From positions 62,001 through 126,000 of the forward strand of contig JAAWWF010000027.1 in assembly GCA_021404565.1 (NCBI GenBank): a stretch of DNA of 64,000 nt. The letters are read 5' to 3'. Each line of letters begins with the position of its first letter. The first letter of the stretch is position 1. The stretch comes from Roseivirga sp. (GTDB lineage: Bacteria > Bacteroidota > Bacteroidia > Cytophagales > Cyclobacteriaceae). A model generated the notes under the pieces. That model had not been told where the DNA came from, did not search any database, and worked only from the letters and a program-made list of their open reading frames with translations. Positions 27,698 through 37,595 of this stretch are shown piece after piece. The position numbers and the translations under genes are program-made.

Positions 27698-28510
27698 ATG
27701 ACCAAAAGTATTCAATGGTATCTGATAGTTCTGCTAGCCCTTTGCTCCTGCTCCAATCCCGGCAAAACAGATATCCCTACCATACATTCAGAATTCGTCA
27801 ATGATGACTTTGAACTATATATCGATCTGCCTCCTCGATACTCCGCAGACAGCAGCTATGCTGTAGCCTTCTATATGGATGCCAATCTGAAGTTGGGCAG
27901 TCAGCTAAGGGCACAGATAAGACTAAAGGAAAATACCCAAAATCTCGGTAAAGTGATCTTTGTGGGAATTGGTCACACCGGCAATTACCGGCATCAAAGG
28001 CGCAGGGACTTTATTCCTCCCAATGTGGAAAATGGTCGGGTGGTCCAGAGTAAGGCCGTGAATTTTGGTCATGCAGATGCATTTTACAGTTTCCTGACCA
28101 AAGAGCTGATTCCGCATATCAATCGGCAATACCCCAACAATGGGAGCTATAGTTATATCGGTCATTCATTCAGTGGTTTATTCGCCTTCTATGCCATGCT
28201 GCAGCCCGAGCTGGTATTTAAAAACCATATAGCTATGAGCCCATCTCTCTGGGTGAACTACAATAACTTTTTCGAAATGGAAGAGGCCTTCGGGAATGAT
28301 AAAACTAACATGGAGACCTACTTATATCACGCCTGTGGCACGGCAGAATGGGCCAACAAGGTGCGTTCTACCTCTCGCAAAATGAAGGCTGTTCTGAACG
28401 AAAGAGCTTACAAGGGGCTGAATTATGAGTATGTGGAACATGCAGGGAAAGGTCACAACGGTGTGGTCCCGGTTTCCCTGGAATACGTTTTGAAGAATGT
28501 TGACTTTTAA
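27698..28510 (+). CDS. Esterase of the Fes/IroE type (alpha/beta hydrolase), lipoprotein
   Basis: The 270-residue protein, from the ATG at 27698 (a TTG at 27686 lies inside the previous gene), has a lipobox (CSCS). It has VIFVGIGHTGNYRHQRRRDFIPP, the nucleophile elbow GHSFSG (about residue 155), MSPSLWVNYN and HNGVVP near the C-terminus for the catalytic histidine. It matches the putative esterase family PF00756, which includes siderophore esterases. The natural ester is unknown; no siderophore gene is nearby. Confidence 0.82.
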   Translation: MTKSIQWYLIVLLALCSCSNPGKTDIPTIHSEFVNDDFELYIDLPPRYSADSSYAVAFYMDANLKLGSQLRAQIRLKENTQNLGKVIFVGIGHTGNYRHQRRRDFIPPNVENGRVVQSKAVNFGHADAFYSFLTKELIPHINRQYPNNGSYSYIGHSFSGLFAFYAMLQPELVFKNHIAMSPSLWVNYNNFFEMEEAFGNDKTNMETYLYHACGTAEWANKVRSTSRKMKAVLNERAYKGLNYEYVEHAGKGHNGVVPVSLEYVLKNVDF

Positions 28511-28524
28511 ACCAGCACTGACGC

Positions 28525-29037
28525 ATGAAAAGCTTCTTCACAGGTTATCGCTCCCGTTTTGTATACAATACCATCCTGCTTGATGCTGAGCCCTCCAAAA
28601 TATGGGCTGAGATAACGAACGTTCAGATTGCTCAATTCAGATTCCCTCTTCTTCTATCCATACTCGGAATACCCAAACCTCTATCGGCAGAGGTGATCAG
28701 AGAGGGAGTCGGTGGATACCGGGAGGCAACTTTCTCTAACAATGCCCGATTCAAACAAGAAATACTGGAATGGGAGCCAGACAAAAAATACCGGTTCAGG
28801 TTCAATCCAACGACCAATTTTAAAGTCGGTCACTTTATGAACTTATCAAAGGGGCCTTTCGAAATCGAAACAGGAGGCTATGAACTCTTTGTGATTGAGG
28901 GTCAAACCAAACTAGTCCTGTCAAGCAATTACAGGCTCAATGGACTATTTGGTACCCTTATGCATTTGCCTTTTCGCATGATCATTTACTACTTTCAGAA
29001 ATACCTGTTGAAAGGAATCAAAAAGAATCTGACCTGA
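28525..29037 (+). CDS. SRPBCC (START-like) domain protein
   Basis: The 170-residue protein has no signal peptide. FVYNTILLDAEPSKIWAEITNVQIAQF is the first strand and helix of the Bet v1-like (SRPBCC) fold, followed by EVIREGVGGYREATFSN, FKQEILEWEPDKKYRFRF and the long C-terminal helix that closes the ligand pocket. Ligand unknown. It starts 14 bp after the esterase gene and may be read with it. Confidence 0.72.
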   Translation: MKSFFTGYRSRFVYNTILLDAEPSKIWAEITNVQIAQFRFPLLLSILGIPKPLSAEVIREGVGGYREATFSNNARFKQEILEWEPDKKYRFRFNPTTNFKVGHFMNLSKGPFEIETGGYELFVIEGQTKLVLSSNYRLNGLFGTLMHLPFRMIIYYFQKYLLKGIKKNLT

Positions 29038-29100
29038 TCGGGAATTCAGAATGTTGTAACGGTACTCTTCTTCAGAATGGTTATCTTATCTCCAACGGAC

Positions 29101-29514
29101 ATGACAAAGACTCTCGCCAATACCGAAACAGATAAGAGTGTGCCTGATTTTATTGACGCCATCACCAACAAAAGGCGACAATCGGATAGCAGACAACTGC
29201 TTAAACTCATAGAAGAAATCACGAGCAAAGAGCCTAAAATCTGGGGAGTGAGCATTATTGGTTTTGGCAAGTATAAATACAAGCGGAAGAACGGAGACGA
29301 ATTTGAGTGGTTCAATGTAGGCTTTTCTCCCGGCAAGGCTCATCTCACCGTCTATGTGATGTATGATATTAACGAAGAGCAGGAGCTTCTTAAACAACTT
29401 GGTCCCTATAAGTCAGGGAAAGGCTGTCTGTACATCAAAAAACTTGAAGACATCAATATTGATGCTCTTAAGAAGATTATCGTCAAAAGTGACAAATGGA
29501 ATAATAACCCTTGA
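29101..29514 (+). CDS. DUF1801 domain protein
   Basis: The 137-residue protein from the ATG at 29101 begins MTKTLANTETDKSVPDFIDAI, typical of DUF1801 members; the in-frame ATG at 29077 would add eight residues. Further family features are DSRQLLKLIEEITSKEPKIWGVSIIGFGKYKYKRKNG, GWF-like FNVGFSPGKAHLTVYVM and KSGKGCLYIKKLEDI. The YdhG-like fold is small and its role is unknown. The stop is followed by a short tandem repeat. Confidence 0.82.
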   Translation: MTKTLANTETDKSVPDFIDAITNKRRQSDSRQLLKLIEEITSKEPKIWGVSIIGFGKYKYKRKNGDEFEWFNVGFSPGKAHLTVYVMYDINEEQELLKQLGPYKSGKGCLYIKKLEDINIDALKKIIVKSDKWNNNP

Positions 29515-29537
29515 TTTCTTTTCCGATAGACCTCCAT

Positions 29538-29622
29538 GCGAAGGCTCATGGCCTCACGATGAAGGTTGGTGCCCTCACAGTGTGAAGGTTGGTGTCCTCA
29601 CTGTTCGGAAGTTGGTATCGAC
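29538..29622. repeat. Short degenerate tandem repeat
   Basis: Four units of 20-23 bp follow one another. The middle two are GAAGGTTGGTGCCCTCAC and GAAGGTTGGTGTCCTCAC with four or five bases between them; the outer two have diverged. The last unit includes a GTTGGT/ACCAAC hairpin at about 29611-29628. It lies between the stops of two convergent genes and could act as a terminator for the minus-strand gene. Confidence 0.6.
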
Positions 29623-29637
29623 ACCAACATCACCATA

Positions 29638-30867
29638 TCAATCCTCTCCTGCCCTTCTCAACACCGCATTGAGCAGTACATTGGTACCATTTTCAAGGTC
29701 AACCGGATGGGTGAGTTCCTTTACATTGTGGCTGATGCCCTCTACGCTGGGCACGAAAATCATAGCTGAAGGACAAACAGAAGCCATCATTTGTGCATCA
29801 TGTCCGGCTCCACTGGGCATGCGCTTAACTGAAAGGCCAAGTGCCTCGGCTTCATCAGCCACTAAGCCTACCACCTCCTTATCGAATTGAACCGGGGCAA
29901 AACGCACCATTTCTTCCCGTTCCAGGCTCAAACCTACTGCCTGGACCACGGCTTTGATCTTTTGATCTATATCGATCTGTCCCTGCTTCAGAGCTTCATA
30001 ATCCACACTGCGCAAATCAAGGGTAAATCCGGCCTTTTCCGGCACAATGTTTATTGCATTGGGCTCAAAGCTTATCGTACCCACAGTGGTGAGCACCTGG
30101 CTGTTGGCCTTCCGGGAATAGTCGCCTATATAGTGCATCACCTCACTCGCGGCATAGCCGGCATCTTTTCTATAGGGAACTGGGGTGGTACCCGCATGAT
30201 TGGCCTGGCCCTTGATCGTATAGAGGGTCCAGTAGATACCCTGAACCATCTCTACGGCACCAATGTCCGTTTTTTCAAGCTCCAGGGTAGGTCCCTGCTC
30301 AATATGGAGTTCTAAAAAGCTATCCGGTTCCATACTGCCACAAGGCATATCACCGGAATAGCCAATGGCTTTCAACCTGCTTCCCACAGTGTCCTGAGCA
30401 TTATCATAAGCCGGGCTTTCTAAAATTTCATCCAGTAACTCAGGATGAGCAAAAACATGGCTTCCCATCATATCCGGAGCAAAACGTACTCCTTCTTCAT
30501 TGGTGAAGTTGATCAGCGCTATAGGCTTTTCAGTAATGACATTGGCATCGTTGAGGCTTTGAATCACCTCCAGGCCAGCCAATACCCCCAGGGCGCCATC
30601 ATAACAACCGCCCTGATAAACCGTATCGAGATGAGAGCCCATAGTCACAGGTGGCACATCTCGCAATCCCTTGCGAATACCGATCATGTTCCCAATCCGA
30701 TCAATCAGCACTTCCAGACCCGCTTCCAGCATTTGCTGCTTCAGCAGGTCTCTCGCCTCTCGATCTTCTTCTGACAAAGCAATCCGCTCCACTCCTGTTT
30801 TCTGTGCTTCACCAATTTTGGCATAGCGCTGCAGGTTATCAAGAAGTCGTTGCGCATTGATTTTCAT
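29638..30867 (-). CDS. M20 family Zn-dependent amidohydrolase (allantoate amidohydrolase / carbamoylase-like)
   Basis: The 409-residue protein has the metal ligands and motifs of the hydantoinase/carbamoylase branch of M20: GSHLDTVYQGGCYDGALGVLAGLE, FTNEEGVRF, LHIEQGPTLE and SGAGHDAQMMA. It would hydrolyse N-carbamoyl-amino acids or allantoate, giving ammonia, CO2 and an amine. No purine or hydantoin pathway genes are near. A dimerisation domain lies in the middle, about residues 210-325. It ends next to the small tandem repeat and starts 43 bp before metG's 3' end. Confidence 0.85.
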   Translation of the reverse strand: MKINAQRLLDNLQRYAKIGEAQKTGVERIALSEEDREARDLLKQQMLEAGLEVLIDRIGNMIGIRKGLRDVPPVTMGSHLDTVYQGGCYDGALGVLAGLEVIQSLNDANVITEKPIALINFTNEEGVRFAPDMMGSHVFAHPELLDEILESPAYDNAQDTVGSRLKAIGYSGDMPCGSMEPDSFLELHIEQGPTLELEKTDIGAVEMVQGIYWTLYTIKGQANHAGTTPVPYRKDAGYAASEVMHYIGDYSRKANSQVLTTVGTISFEPNAINIVPEKAGFTLDLRSVDYEALKQGQIDIDQKIKAVVQAVGLSLEREEMVRFAPVQFDKEVVGLVADEAEALGLSVKRMPSGAGHDAQMMASVCPSAMIFVPSVEGISHNVKELTHPVDLENGTNVLLNAVLRRAGED

Positions 30868-30909
30868 TCCAAAACTTGTCGGTTAATGGTTAAGGGAACT
30901 ACTGATGAA

Positions 30910-32964
30910 TCAACTGATTACAGACCCCGGTTCAACCCCCTCATTGGGTTGCAAAAGCCTTAGGTTGCCCGCCTTGTCTTCCGCCATCAGAATCATTCCG
31001 TGTGACTCTACTCCCATCATTTTTCGGGGAGCGAGGTTGGCGATAATCGTCACCTGTTTGCCCACCATTTCCTCAGGAGAATAGTGCTTGGCAATACCGC
31101 TTAAGATAGTGCGCTTGTCCACGCCAGTATCCACCAGAAATTGTAATAGTTTATTCGACTTCTCGACCTTCTTTGCTTCCAGAATGGTACCCACACGCAG
31201 GTCCATTTTCATAAAGTCATCAAATACAATCCCCTCTTTCAATGGTGCAGCAGGTTGTTCTTCCATTTCGTTTTGCTTTTTAGTATCAGCCAGCTTCTGT
31301 ATCTGGGCTGCTATGGTTTTATCTTCAATTTTTTCAAATAACAGCTGCGCTTTTTCCAGAGCCTGGCCCTCTTCTAAAAGTTCATCCTGACCGGCTGAAA
31401 GCCAATCCAGTTTTTCCATATTCAAAAAGCCTCTGAGCTTTTCGGTAGTAAATGGAATAAAAGGCTCAGCCACAATGGATATATTTGCAGCAATCTGCAA
31501 GGCAATATTCAGGATAGTCCCTACACGTGCCGGATCAGTTTTGATCACCTTCCAGGGCTCGGTTTCTGCCAGGTATTTATTTCCCATGCGGGCAAGCTCC
31601 ATCATCTCGGCAAGGCCTTCTCTGAAGCGATACTTTTCTATAGATTTCCCCACTCTCACGGGAATGCTACCCATATCATCAATGACCTGCTGATCTATAT
31701 CAAAAAGCTCTGCTCTTTCAGGCACCTTACCGTCAAAGAATTTATGCGTCAGCACCACCGCTCTGTTGACAAAATTGCCAAGAATGGCCACTAATTCATT
31801 GTTGTTACGCGCCTGAAAGTCTTTCCAGGTAAAGTCATTGTCTTTGCTTTCCGGAGCATTGGAGCAGAGCGCATAACGCAATACATCCTGCTTGCCCGGT
31901 AGCTCTTCCAGGTACTCGTGTAACCATACTGCCCAATTACGACTGGTAGAAATCTTATCCCCTTCCAGGTTCAGGAATTCATTGGCCGGCACATTGTCAG
32001 GCAATACGTAATCACCCATCGCTTTAAGAATAGCCGGAAAGATGATACAGTGAAATACGATATTGTCTTTGCCAATAAAGTGGACCAGCTTGGTGTCATC
32101 TGATTTCCAGTAAGGCTCCCAGTCTATGCCTTTTTCAGCCGCCCATTCGCGTGTAGCCGAGACATAGCCAATAGGTGCATCAAACCATACATAAAGCACT
32201 TTACCATCGGCACCTTCTATCGGCACTTTGATACCCCAGTCCAGGTCGCGTGTCATAGCTCGGGCCTGCAGACCTCCATCAATCCATGATTTACACTGAC
32301 CCCAAACGTTTGGTTTCCAGTCGTCCTTATGCCCCTCTACAATCCATTCCTTCAGCCAAGCCTCATAGTTTTGTAAGGGTAAGTACCAGTGTTTGGTTTC
32401 TCTCCGTACAGGAGGGTTTCCGCTCAGGGTAGACTTTGGGTTAATAAGATCGGTTGGGTTCAGGGATGAGCCACAGTTCTCACACTGATCACCATAAGCC
32501 GCTTCGTAGCTACAACGCGGGCAGGTACCTGTAATATAACGGTCGGCCAAAAATTGCTGCTGCTCATCGTCATAGTACTGCTCGCTTACACGCTCTTCAA
32601 AAAGTCCCTCATCATAGAGTTTTTTGAAAAACATCTGAGCTGTTTCATGCTGCACCTGATTAGAGGTACGCGAGTAGATATCAAAAGAAACCCCGAGATC
32701 TGCCATAGACTCCTTAATGATGCCATGGTATTTATCCACAATCGCCTTCGGAGTAGTTCCCTCCTTCCGTGCACGCATGGTGATGGCCATTCCGTGCTCA
32801 TCAGAAGCACAGATAAAGGCTACATCTTCTCCCTTAGACCGGAGGTAGCGCACGTAGATATCGGCCGGCACATAAACTCCCGCTAAATGGCCAATATGCA
32901 AAGGGCCATTGGCGTAGGGCAATGCTGCGGTAACGGTATGTCTTTTGAACTCTTTTTGACTCAT
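30910..32964 (-). CDS. metG: Methionyl-tRNA synthetase
   Basis: The 684-residue protein starts at ATG 32964 ([20 protein letters not shown]); an in-frame ATG at 32973 is less typical. HIGHL at about residue 20 is the class I HIGH motif and KISTS the KMSKS equivalent. A four-cysteine zinc knuckle ([17 protein letters not shown]) is at about residues 144-160, and the C-terminal 110 residues are a tRNA-binding domain ([14 protein letters not shown]). It charges initiator and elongator tRNA with methionine. The layout is that of two-zinc-site MetG proteins with the extra tRNA-binding dimerisation domain, as in other Bacteroidota. Confidence 0.97.
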   Translation of the reverse strand: MSQKEFKRHTVTAALPYANGPLHIGHLAGVYVPADIYVRYLRSKGEDVAFICASDEHGMAITMRARKEGTTPKAIVDKYHGIIKESMADLGVSFDIYSRTSNQVQHETAQMFFKKLYDEGLFEERVSEQYYDDEQQQFLADRYITGTCPRCSYEAAYGDQCENCGSSLNPTDLINPKSTLSGNPPVRRETKHWYLPLQNYEAWLKEWIVEGHKDDWKPNVWGQCKSWIDGGLQARAMTRDLDWGIKVPIEGADGKVLYVWFDAPIGYVSATREWAAEKGIDWEPYWKSDDTKLVHFIGKDNIVFHCIIFPAILKAMGDYVLPDNVPANEFLNLEGDKISTSRNWAVWLHEYLEELPGKQDVLRYALCSNAPESKDNDFTWKDFQARNNNELVAILGNFVNRAVVLTHKFFDGKVPERAELFDIDQQVIDDMGSIPVRVGKSIEKYRFREGLAEMMELARMGNKYLAETEPWKVIKTDPARVGTILNIALQIAANISIVAEPFIPFTTEKLRGFLNMEKLDWLSAGQDELLEEGQALEKAQLLFEKIEDKTIAAQIQKLADTKKQNEMEEQPAAPLKEGIVFDDFMKMDLRVGTILEAKKVEKSNKLLQFLVDTGVDKRTILSGIAKHYSPEEMVGKQVTIIANLAPRKMMGVESHGMILMAEDKAGNLRLLQPNEGVEPGSVIS

Positions 32965-33147
32965 AGCTCGCAAAGATAATCGGTTGATTTTTAGATACAG
33001 GTTTTTGGTATCAGATTTTGAAGTTCAGTCGATGGTCGATTGTCCGCAGTCGATAGCCTATTGCTCATACGCAATGGACGTTGAACTGTATACTCTTGCG
33101 ATAAATCAATCTGCTTTTCATATTTTCCAGCCTTGAACTCAAAGAAT

Positions 33148-33648
33148 ATGCATCAGGAAATCACAGCACAGGCCATTCGTTACTTCACCGAAAACACCAA
33201 TAAGGTTACTAAATGCCTTGAGCAATTATCGGAAGAGGAAGTCTGGCAGCGGCCCAATAATGCTTCGAACGCAGTAGGCAACCAGATTCTCCATTTATGT
33301 GGGAATATTACACAATACGCCATTGCCTCCTTAGGTCAAAACGAAGATCTCAGAGAAAGAGATAGTGAATTTGCAGCCACAGGGGGCCTTTCAAAAGCTC
33401 AACTTCTCGATAAACTCTCCAACACGGTGAATCAGGCAATCCACACCTTCGATACGCTTAAGGAAGAAGAACTTCTTCGGGTCAGGTCCGTACAGGGATT
33501 TAGTTATACCGGCATTGCGGTCATAATGCATGTGGTGGAGCACTACTCCTACCATACCGGCCAGATTGCCTTTTGGACCAAGCTATTAAAGGATAAGAGT
33601 CTCGGCTTTTATGACGGGATTGACCTTAATGCCAAGAATGAAAGTTAA
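33148..33648 (+). CDS. DinB-like family protein
   Basis: The 166-residue protein, from the ATG at 33148 (a TTG at 33133 is in frame), is a four-helix-bundle protein: NTNKVTKCLEQLSEEEVWQRPN, ILHLCGNITQYA with the first histidine, and VVEHYSYHTGQIAFW with the histidine pair near the C-terminus. These histidines form the metal site of DinB/DUF1572 proteins. It has no signal peptide. Many such proteins are thiol transferases or have unknown roles. Confidence 0.82.
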   Translation: MHQEITAQAIRYFTENTNKVTKCLEQLSEEEVWQRPNNASNAVGNQILHLCGNITQYAIASLGQNEDLRERDSEFAATGGLSKAQLLDKLSNTVNQAIHTFDTLKEEELLRVRSVQGFSYTGIAVIMHVVEHYSYHTGQIAFWTKLLKDKSLGFYDGIDLNAKNES

Positions 33649-33715
33649 GATTTAGCATGGATAAATCAGGGCCATACGCTCCTTACCTCTTACCTTAAAA
33701 GTCAAAAACCAACCT

Positions 33716-34795
33716 ATGAAACCTCTCTTTGCTCTGATGTTCGGCATGATCGCCCATATCACGGTTGCCCAATCAGAAAGCATCCTTAAAGCCAAAATAG
33801 ACAGCATTGCTACGGCCAAGATTCAGGAGTACCAACTCGTGGGCCTCTCAGTAGGCGTGGTGAAAGACAATGAGGTTTTCTTTACCAAAGGCTACGGAAC
33901 ACGGCAGTTGGGTACTGATAAACCCGTGACGGAAAGTTCCATCTTTCATGCTGCCTCGGTAAGCAAGCTCTTTACAGCATTGGCAGTGATGGAGCTGATG
34001 GATGAGAAAGGATTCAGCCTTGACACCCCTGTGACAGACATTGTACCCAACCTTAACTTTAGTGATAACAAAGTGGCTCAGATCAGTGTAGAACAGATTC
34101 TCAACCATACCTCAGGGCTACCGGATGTTTATAATTACGACTGGAAAAGTAACCATCAGGAAGAAAACAGTCTGAGGAATTACTTCAATGAAAAAAAGCT
34201 CAAGACCCGCAACGCCCCCGGAACCAACTATGCTTATAGCAACCTGGCTTATGACCTGCTGGGCCTGGTCGTGGAAGAACTATCAGGGCAGTCATTTGAA
34301 GATTATGTAAAGCAAAATCTGCTGACTCCGGCCGGTATGAAGCATAGTGATTTCAGGCACTTTCTGATTCCGGAAGGGTTGAGAACCAGACCGCACACCA
34401 TGAGCAGAGTAAGCGGAAAAATCTCCGAGAGGACGATTTACCCCTACAATAGAGAGCATGCCCCCAGCAGCACGCTCAATGCCTCGGCCCAAGAGCTGAG
34501 TTTATGGATGAGTCATTTCCTGCGGCAGTTGGACGGCAATAGTCTCCATCAGCAAATGCTGGAAAACAGCACCGAAGCCAGCGAATACATAGGTTTAGGC
34601 TTTCATTTGAATAGTATTCATGGTTTCAAGGCCGTTGGTCATTTTGGCGGAGATCAGGGCTTTCGTAGTGCACTTTTTATGATTCCGGAGAAGCAGACAG
34701 GGATTGTAGTGCTAGGTAACGTTGATTACAAGGACGACTTTCGTCAGGAGTTAATATTAGCCATCAGTAAGGTGATCTTAGAGGCTGAGAAATAA
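33716..34795 (+). CDS. Secreted serine hydrolase (beta-lactamase class C fold)
   Basis: The 359-residue protein has a signal peptide (ALMFGMIAHITVAQ). ASVSKLFTAL is the SxxK box (about residues 81-90), YAYSNLAYDLLG the YxN box and VGHFGGDQGF the third box. LEQILNHTSGLPDVYNY is also typical. It is closer to the classic class C type than the LACTB-like gene at 13048. Likely a peptidase or esterase in the periplasm. Not linked to its neighbours in an obvious way. Confidence 0.87.
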   Translation: MKPLFALMFGMIAHITVAQSESILKAKIDSIATAKIQEYQLVGLSVGVVKDNEVFFTKGYGTRQLGTDKPVTESSIFHAASVSKLFTALAVMELMDEKGFSLDTPVTDIVPNLNFSDNKVAQISVEQILNHTSGLPDVYNYDWKSNHQEENSLRNYFNEKKLKTRNAPGTNYAYSNLAYDLLGLVVEELSGQSFEDYVKQNLLTPAGMKHSDFRHFLIPEGLRTRPHTMSRVSGKISERTIYPYNREHAPSSTLNASAQELSLWMSHFLRQLDGNSLHQQMLENSTEASEYIGLGFHLNSIHGFKAVGHFGGDQGFRSALFMIPEKQTGIVVLGNVDYKDDFRQELILAISKVILEAEK

Positions 34796-34848
34796 GATAA
34801 AGAATCAAGTCCTCCCCCAGTCACCAAAGCCCTGGCATAGGTGACCAG

Positions 34849-35742
34849 TTAAGAAACCTTTGGAGCATTGCCTCCCCGGGTACCTGCATAAATCACCACA
34901 CCACCACTGGCAAACATAATAAGACTATACACTGCAGCGGTAATGGCATATTCCGTACTGCCCAGCAACACCACTGCTATGGTAATGGCAAGCGTGCCAT
35001 TCTGAATGCCCGACTCGATTGAAATTGAACGGGCCATTTTCTTATTGATATTCAGCATTCTGGCCGAGAGGTAACCCACCACCATAGTAGCTATATTGAG
35101 CATCAGGGCTACCAGTCCGGCTTCCTCCATGTAGGACATGATATTGTCTTTCTCCTTAATCACCAGCCCCACAATTACCAGCATCAACACGATCCCCGAA
35201 GCGATCCGCACCGGTCTCTCCATCTTCATGGCAAAGCCCTCTTTATACCGCCTGATCAACATGCCAATGGTTACCGGAATTATCACAATCACCAGAATCT
35301 GTACGATGGTATTGACCACATCCAGCTTGATGACCTGCCCGGCCTCCAGGAAGTGGGTCAGCGAAAAATTAACGATAAAGGGAATGGTGAGCAGTGTGAT
35401 AAAACTACTCAAAGCCGTCAAAGTCACAGAAAGCGCGGTATCCGCCTTGGCCAGGTGGGCGATCAGGTTTGAGGTAGGGCCTCCGGGACAAGCCGCCAGA
35501 ATCATCAGACCAACGGCAATTTCGGGTCGGGTGGGAAAAGCCATGGTCACACCAAAAGCAATGAGAGGCAGTAAGATCAATTGATTTAGCAACCCGATTA
35601 CCACGGCCTTAGGGTAAAGAAATACCCTTCTAAAATCTGCAAACACCAGGGAGAGCCCCATGCCGAGCATAATAATGATCAATGAGATAGCTAAAATGAG
35701 CGTTGAGGCCTGATCCATGTTAAAGGGGTTTAATTCAGACAA
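34849..35742 (-). CDS. Bile acid:sodium symporter (BASS) family transporter
   Basis: The 297-residue protein has about nine membrane helices. GLMILAACPGGPTSNLIAHLAKADTALSVTLTALSS contains the CPGG..SN motif of the family's sodium and substrate site, and the second inverted repeat has GIQNGTLAITIA. Members move bile acids, pantothenate, pyruvate or other organic anions with sodium; the substrate here cannot be told. A start at Met 9 (35718) is possible. Confidence 0.87.
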   Translation of the reverse strand: MSELNPFNMDQASTLILAISLIIIMLGMGLSLVFADFRRVFLYPKAVVIGLLNQLILLPLIAFGVTMAFPTRPEIAVGLMILAACPGGPTSNLIAHLAKADTALSVTLTALSSFITLLTIPFIVNFSLTHFLEAGQVIKLDVVNTIVQILVIVIIPVTIGMLIRRYKEGFAMKMERPVRIASGIVLMLVIVGLVIKEKDNIMSYMEEAGLVALMLNIATMVVGYLSARMLNINKKMARSISIESGIQNGTLAITIAVVLLGSTEYAITAAVYSLIMFASGGVVIYAGTRGGNAPKVS

Positions 35743-35927
35743 ATATAGTTTTTTGATGTTAAGGTGTAGAGAAGAGCTATGAAGTCTTCACGGTACTGAT
35801 TTCTGTCTCCTGCCTCACACGATTAGTCCAAAAGCCCTCCAATTATATCTACTATATTGCGCTCACCTCAATCAGATAGTATATCTGTAGCTCCTAACCG
35901 AAGCAAGCCCAAAGACCGAATTATACT

Positions 35928-37172
35928 ATGCCTGAGAAAAAGACCCTTGTTAAGCGATTCAGGGAAATTGCCATGGAAGTAACCATGATTGTTGTTGGTA
36001 TTTTACTAGCCATGGCCATTGACGACTGGAACGATAACAGACACGATGACGATGACCTGAAAAGCTACCTGAGCAGTATAGCTGAAAACATAAAAAGTGA
36101 TATCCGAAAGGCTGAATTCATCAATAAAACCAGGAGCAAAGAAATCTCCCAGGGCAACTACATCATTGACAGAGTAACGCGTAAAACTTATCTGGATATT
36201 ACTGATGTGAATATTGCCTCTGAGGTGCTGGCCTCACTTATGCAGCCGGACTATCTGAACGCAGACCAGAGTGGTTATGAGTCACTTAAGAGTTCAGGTT
36301 TCCTTGCCAAACTCCAGGGAAAACAACTCCAGGGACTCCTGTACCGATATTATAATCTGATTAAGGAAATATCCGTACATGAAAACAATCAGAACCTGAG
36401 ATTCCAGAGAGCCGAAGATGAGTTTTCCAAAGCAGGATTTCAGAGCCTCCCCCTCTTTTTCAATACAGATTATGTTACTACCAACAAACAACTGTTAAAA
36501 GACCTTCAGCCCTTCTATGAAGAAGTCATCAATCACCCCGTTTCACAGCAACTCTATCAGTTGGGAATCAACCAGGAAACTGTCAGAAATGAGAACCTCA
36601 TCGTTTTGGGCAGCGAGATTCTCAGAATGATCAATCTGCACCAACTGGACTTCGACAAAGAATCGCAACACAACCTTGAAGCCTATTTTGATATAATCGA
36701 TCCTGTGGGCTACCCGAAAATCATTGAGTTAGGCATGTACAATAACAAGTTTTTTATAGGAGGTACTGCTGACTCAAATAACCACCTGCTTTGGGAGTAT
36801 ATGGGAGTAAATGAATATCTGATAAATTACCCTGCCAACATGAAATGGGGCTTTCATTACTTCGTTAACCGGCACAATCACAGCCAGCTAAAAGTGGGAA
36901 AAGACTATTCTAAATATAAAACGCTGGAGCTTGAACTTAAAGGAGTAAATGGTGGTGAGTTAGTGGAAATAGTTATCAAAGATGTAGCTGACCCTGAAGA
37001 TGACAGCGCTACGAAAATCCCACTGACTTTGACCAGTGAATGGAAAACCTATCAAATTCCACTATCAGATTTTAAAACAGCCGACCTGAAAAACCTGCAC
37101 ATAGTCGCGGGTTTTAAATTTGAAGGAGAGGCCAGATCGATTAGGGTAAGAAAAATAGAGTATATAAGGTAA
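35928..37172 (+). CDS. DUF6090-like membrane-anchored protein with a CBM-like C-terminal domain
   Basis: The 414-residue protein begins with KRFREIAMEVTMIVVGILLAMAIDDWND, one membrane helix with a short cytoplasmic start that is typical of DUF6090 proteins in Bacteroidota, followed by a helical domain (residues about 40-235). A different C-terminal domain (about 270-414) has DYSKYKTLELELKG, TSEWKTYQIPLSDF and NLHIVAGFKFEG, the pattern of galactose-binding-like or carbohydrate-binding sandwiches. The fusion suggests an anchored binding protein outside the membrane. The gene at 48960 is a shorter relative without the CBM part. Confidence 0.65.
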   Translation: MPEKKTLVKRFREIAMEVTMIVVGILLAMAIDDWNDNRHDDDDLKSYLSSIAENIKSDIRKAEFINKTRSKEISQGNYIIDRVTRKTYLDITDVNIASEVLASLMQPDYLNADQSGYESLKSSGFLAKLQGKQLQGLLYRYYNLIKEISVHENNQNLRFQRAEDEFSKAGFQSLPLFFNTDYVTTNKQLLKDLQPFYEEVINHPVSQQLYQLGINQETVRNENLIVLGSEILRMINLHQLDFDKESQHNLEAYFDIIDPVGYPKIIELGMYNNKFFIGGTADSNNHLLWEYMGVNEYLINYPANMKWGFHYFVNRHNHSQLKVGKDYSKYKTLELELKGVNGGELVEIVIKDVADPEDDSATKIPLTLTSEWKTYQIPLSDFKTADLKNLHIVAGFKFEGEARSIRVRKIEYIR

Positions 37173-37229
37173 ACCCGGGAACACCAAAAGCCTTGATCAT
37201 TCGTATACCCTGAGTAACCCATCCATAAG

Positions 37230-37586
37230 ATGAATATTGAAGAATACCGACTCTATTGCCTCGCAAAAAAGGGAGTCACCGAATCTACCCCTTTCTCTAA
37301 GCTACCCGATATCCTGGTGTTTAAAGTAATGGGCAAGATGTTCACCGCTACTGATATCGGCACTTTTGAGAATATCAGCATCAAATGTATACCGGAAACC
37401 ATTGAAGAGCTGAGAGCCCAATATCCGGCTATGACCATTCCCGCCTATATGAGCAAGAAGCACTGGAGTAGCGTGACCATGGATGGTTCGGTTTCAGGTG
37501 AATTGTTGCGAGAATGGCTCGACATCTCCTACAATCTGGTAGTAGCAGGGCTGCCAAAAAAGCTCAAATTGGAGCTGGGGGCCTAG
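37230..37586 (+). CDS. MmcQ/YjbR family protein
   Basis: The 118-residue protein has the full pattern of the family: NIEEYRLYCLAKKGVTESTPF, VFKVMGKMFTATDI, ISIKCIPETIEELRAQYPAMTIPAYMSKKHW, and a C-terminal helix with SYNLVVAGLPKK. The fold is CyaY-like and often listed as DNA-binding; the role is not settled. It is convergent with the serine hydrolase that ends 10 bp later. Confidence 0.9.
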   Translation: MNIEEYRLYCLAKKGVTESTPFSKLPDILVFKVMGKMFTATDIGTFENISIKCIPETIEELRAQYPAMTIPAYMSKKHWSSVTMDGSVSGELLREWLDISYNLVVAGLPKKLKLELGA

Positions 37587-37595
37587 TTGACCAGG

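Noticed and set aside
29538-29622. CRISPR array
   Set aside because: The units follow without unique spacers of constant length, are too short and degenerate, and there are no cas genes.
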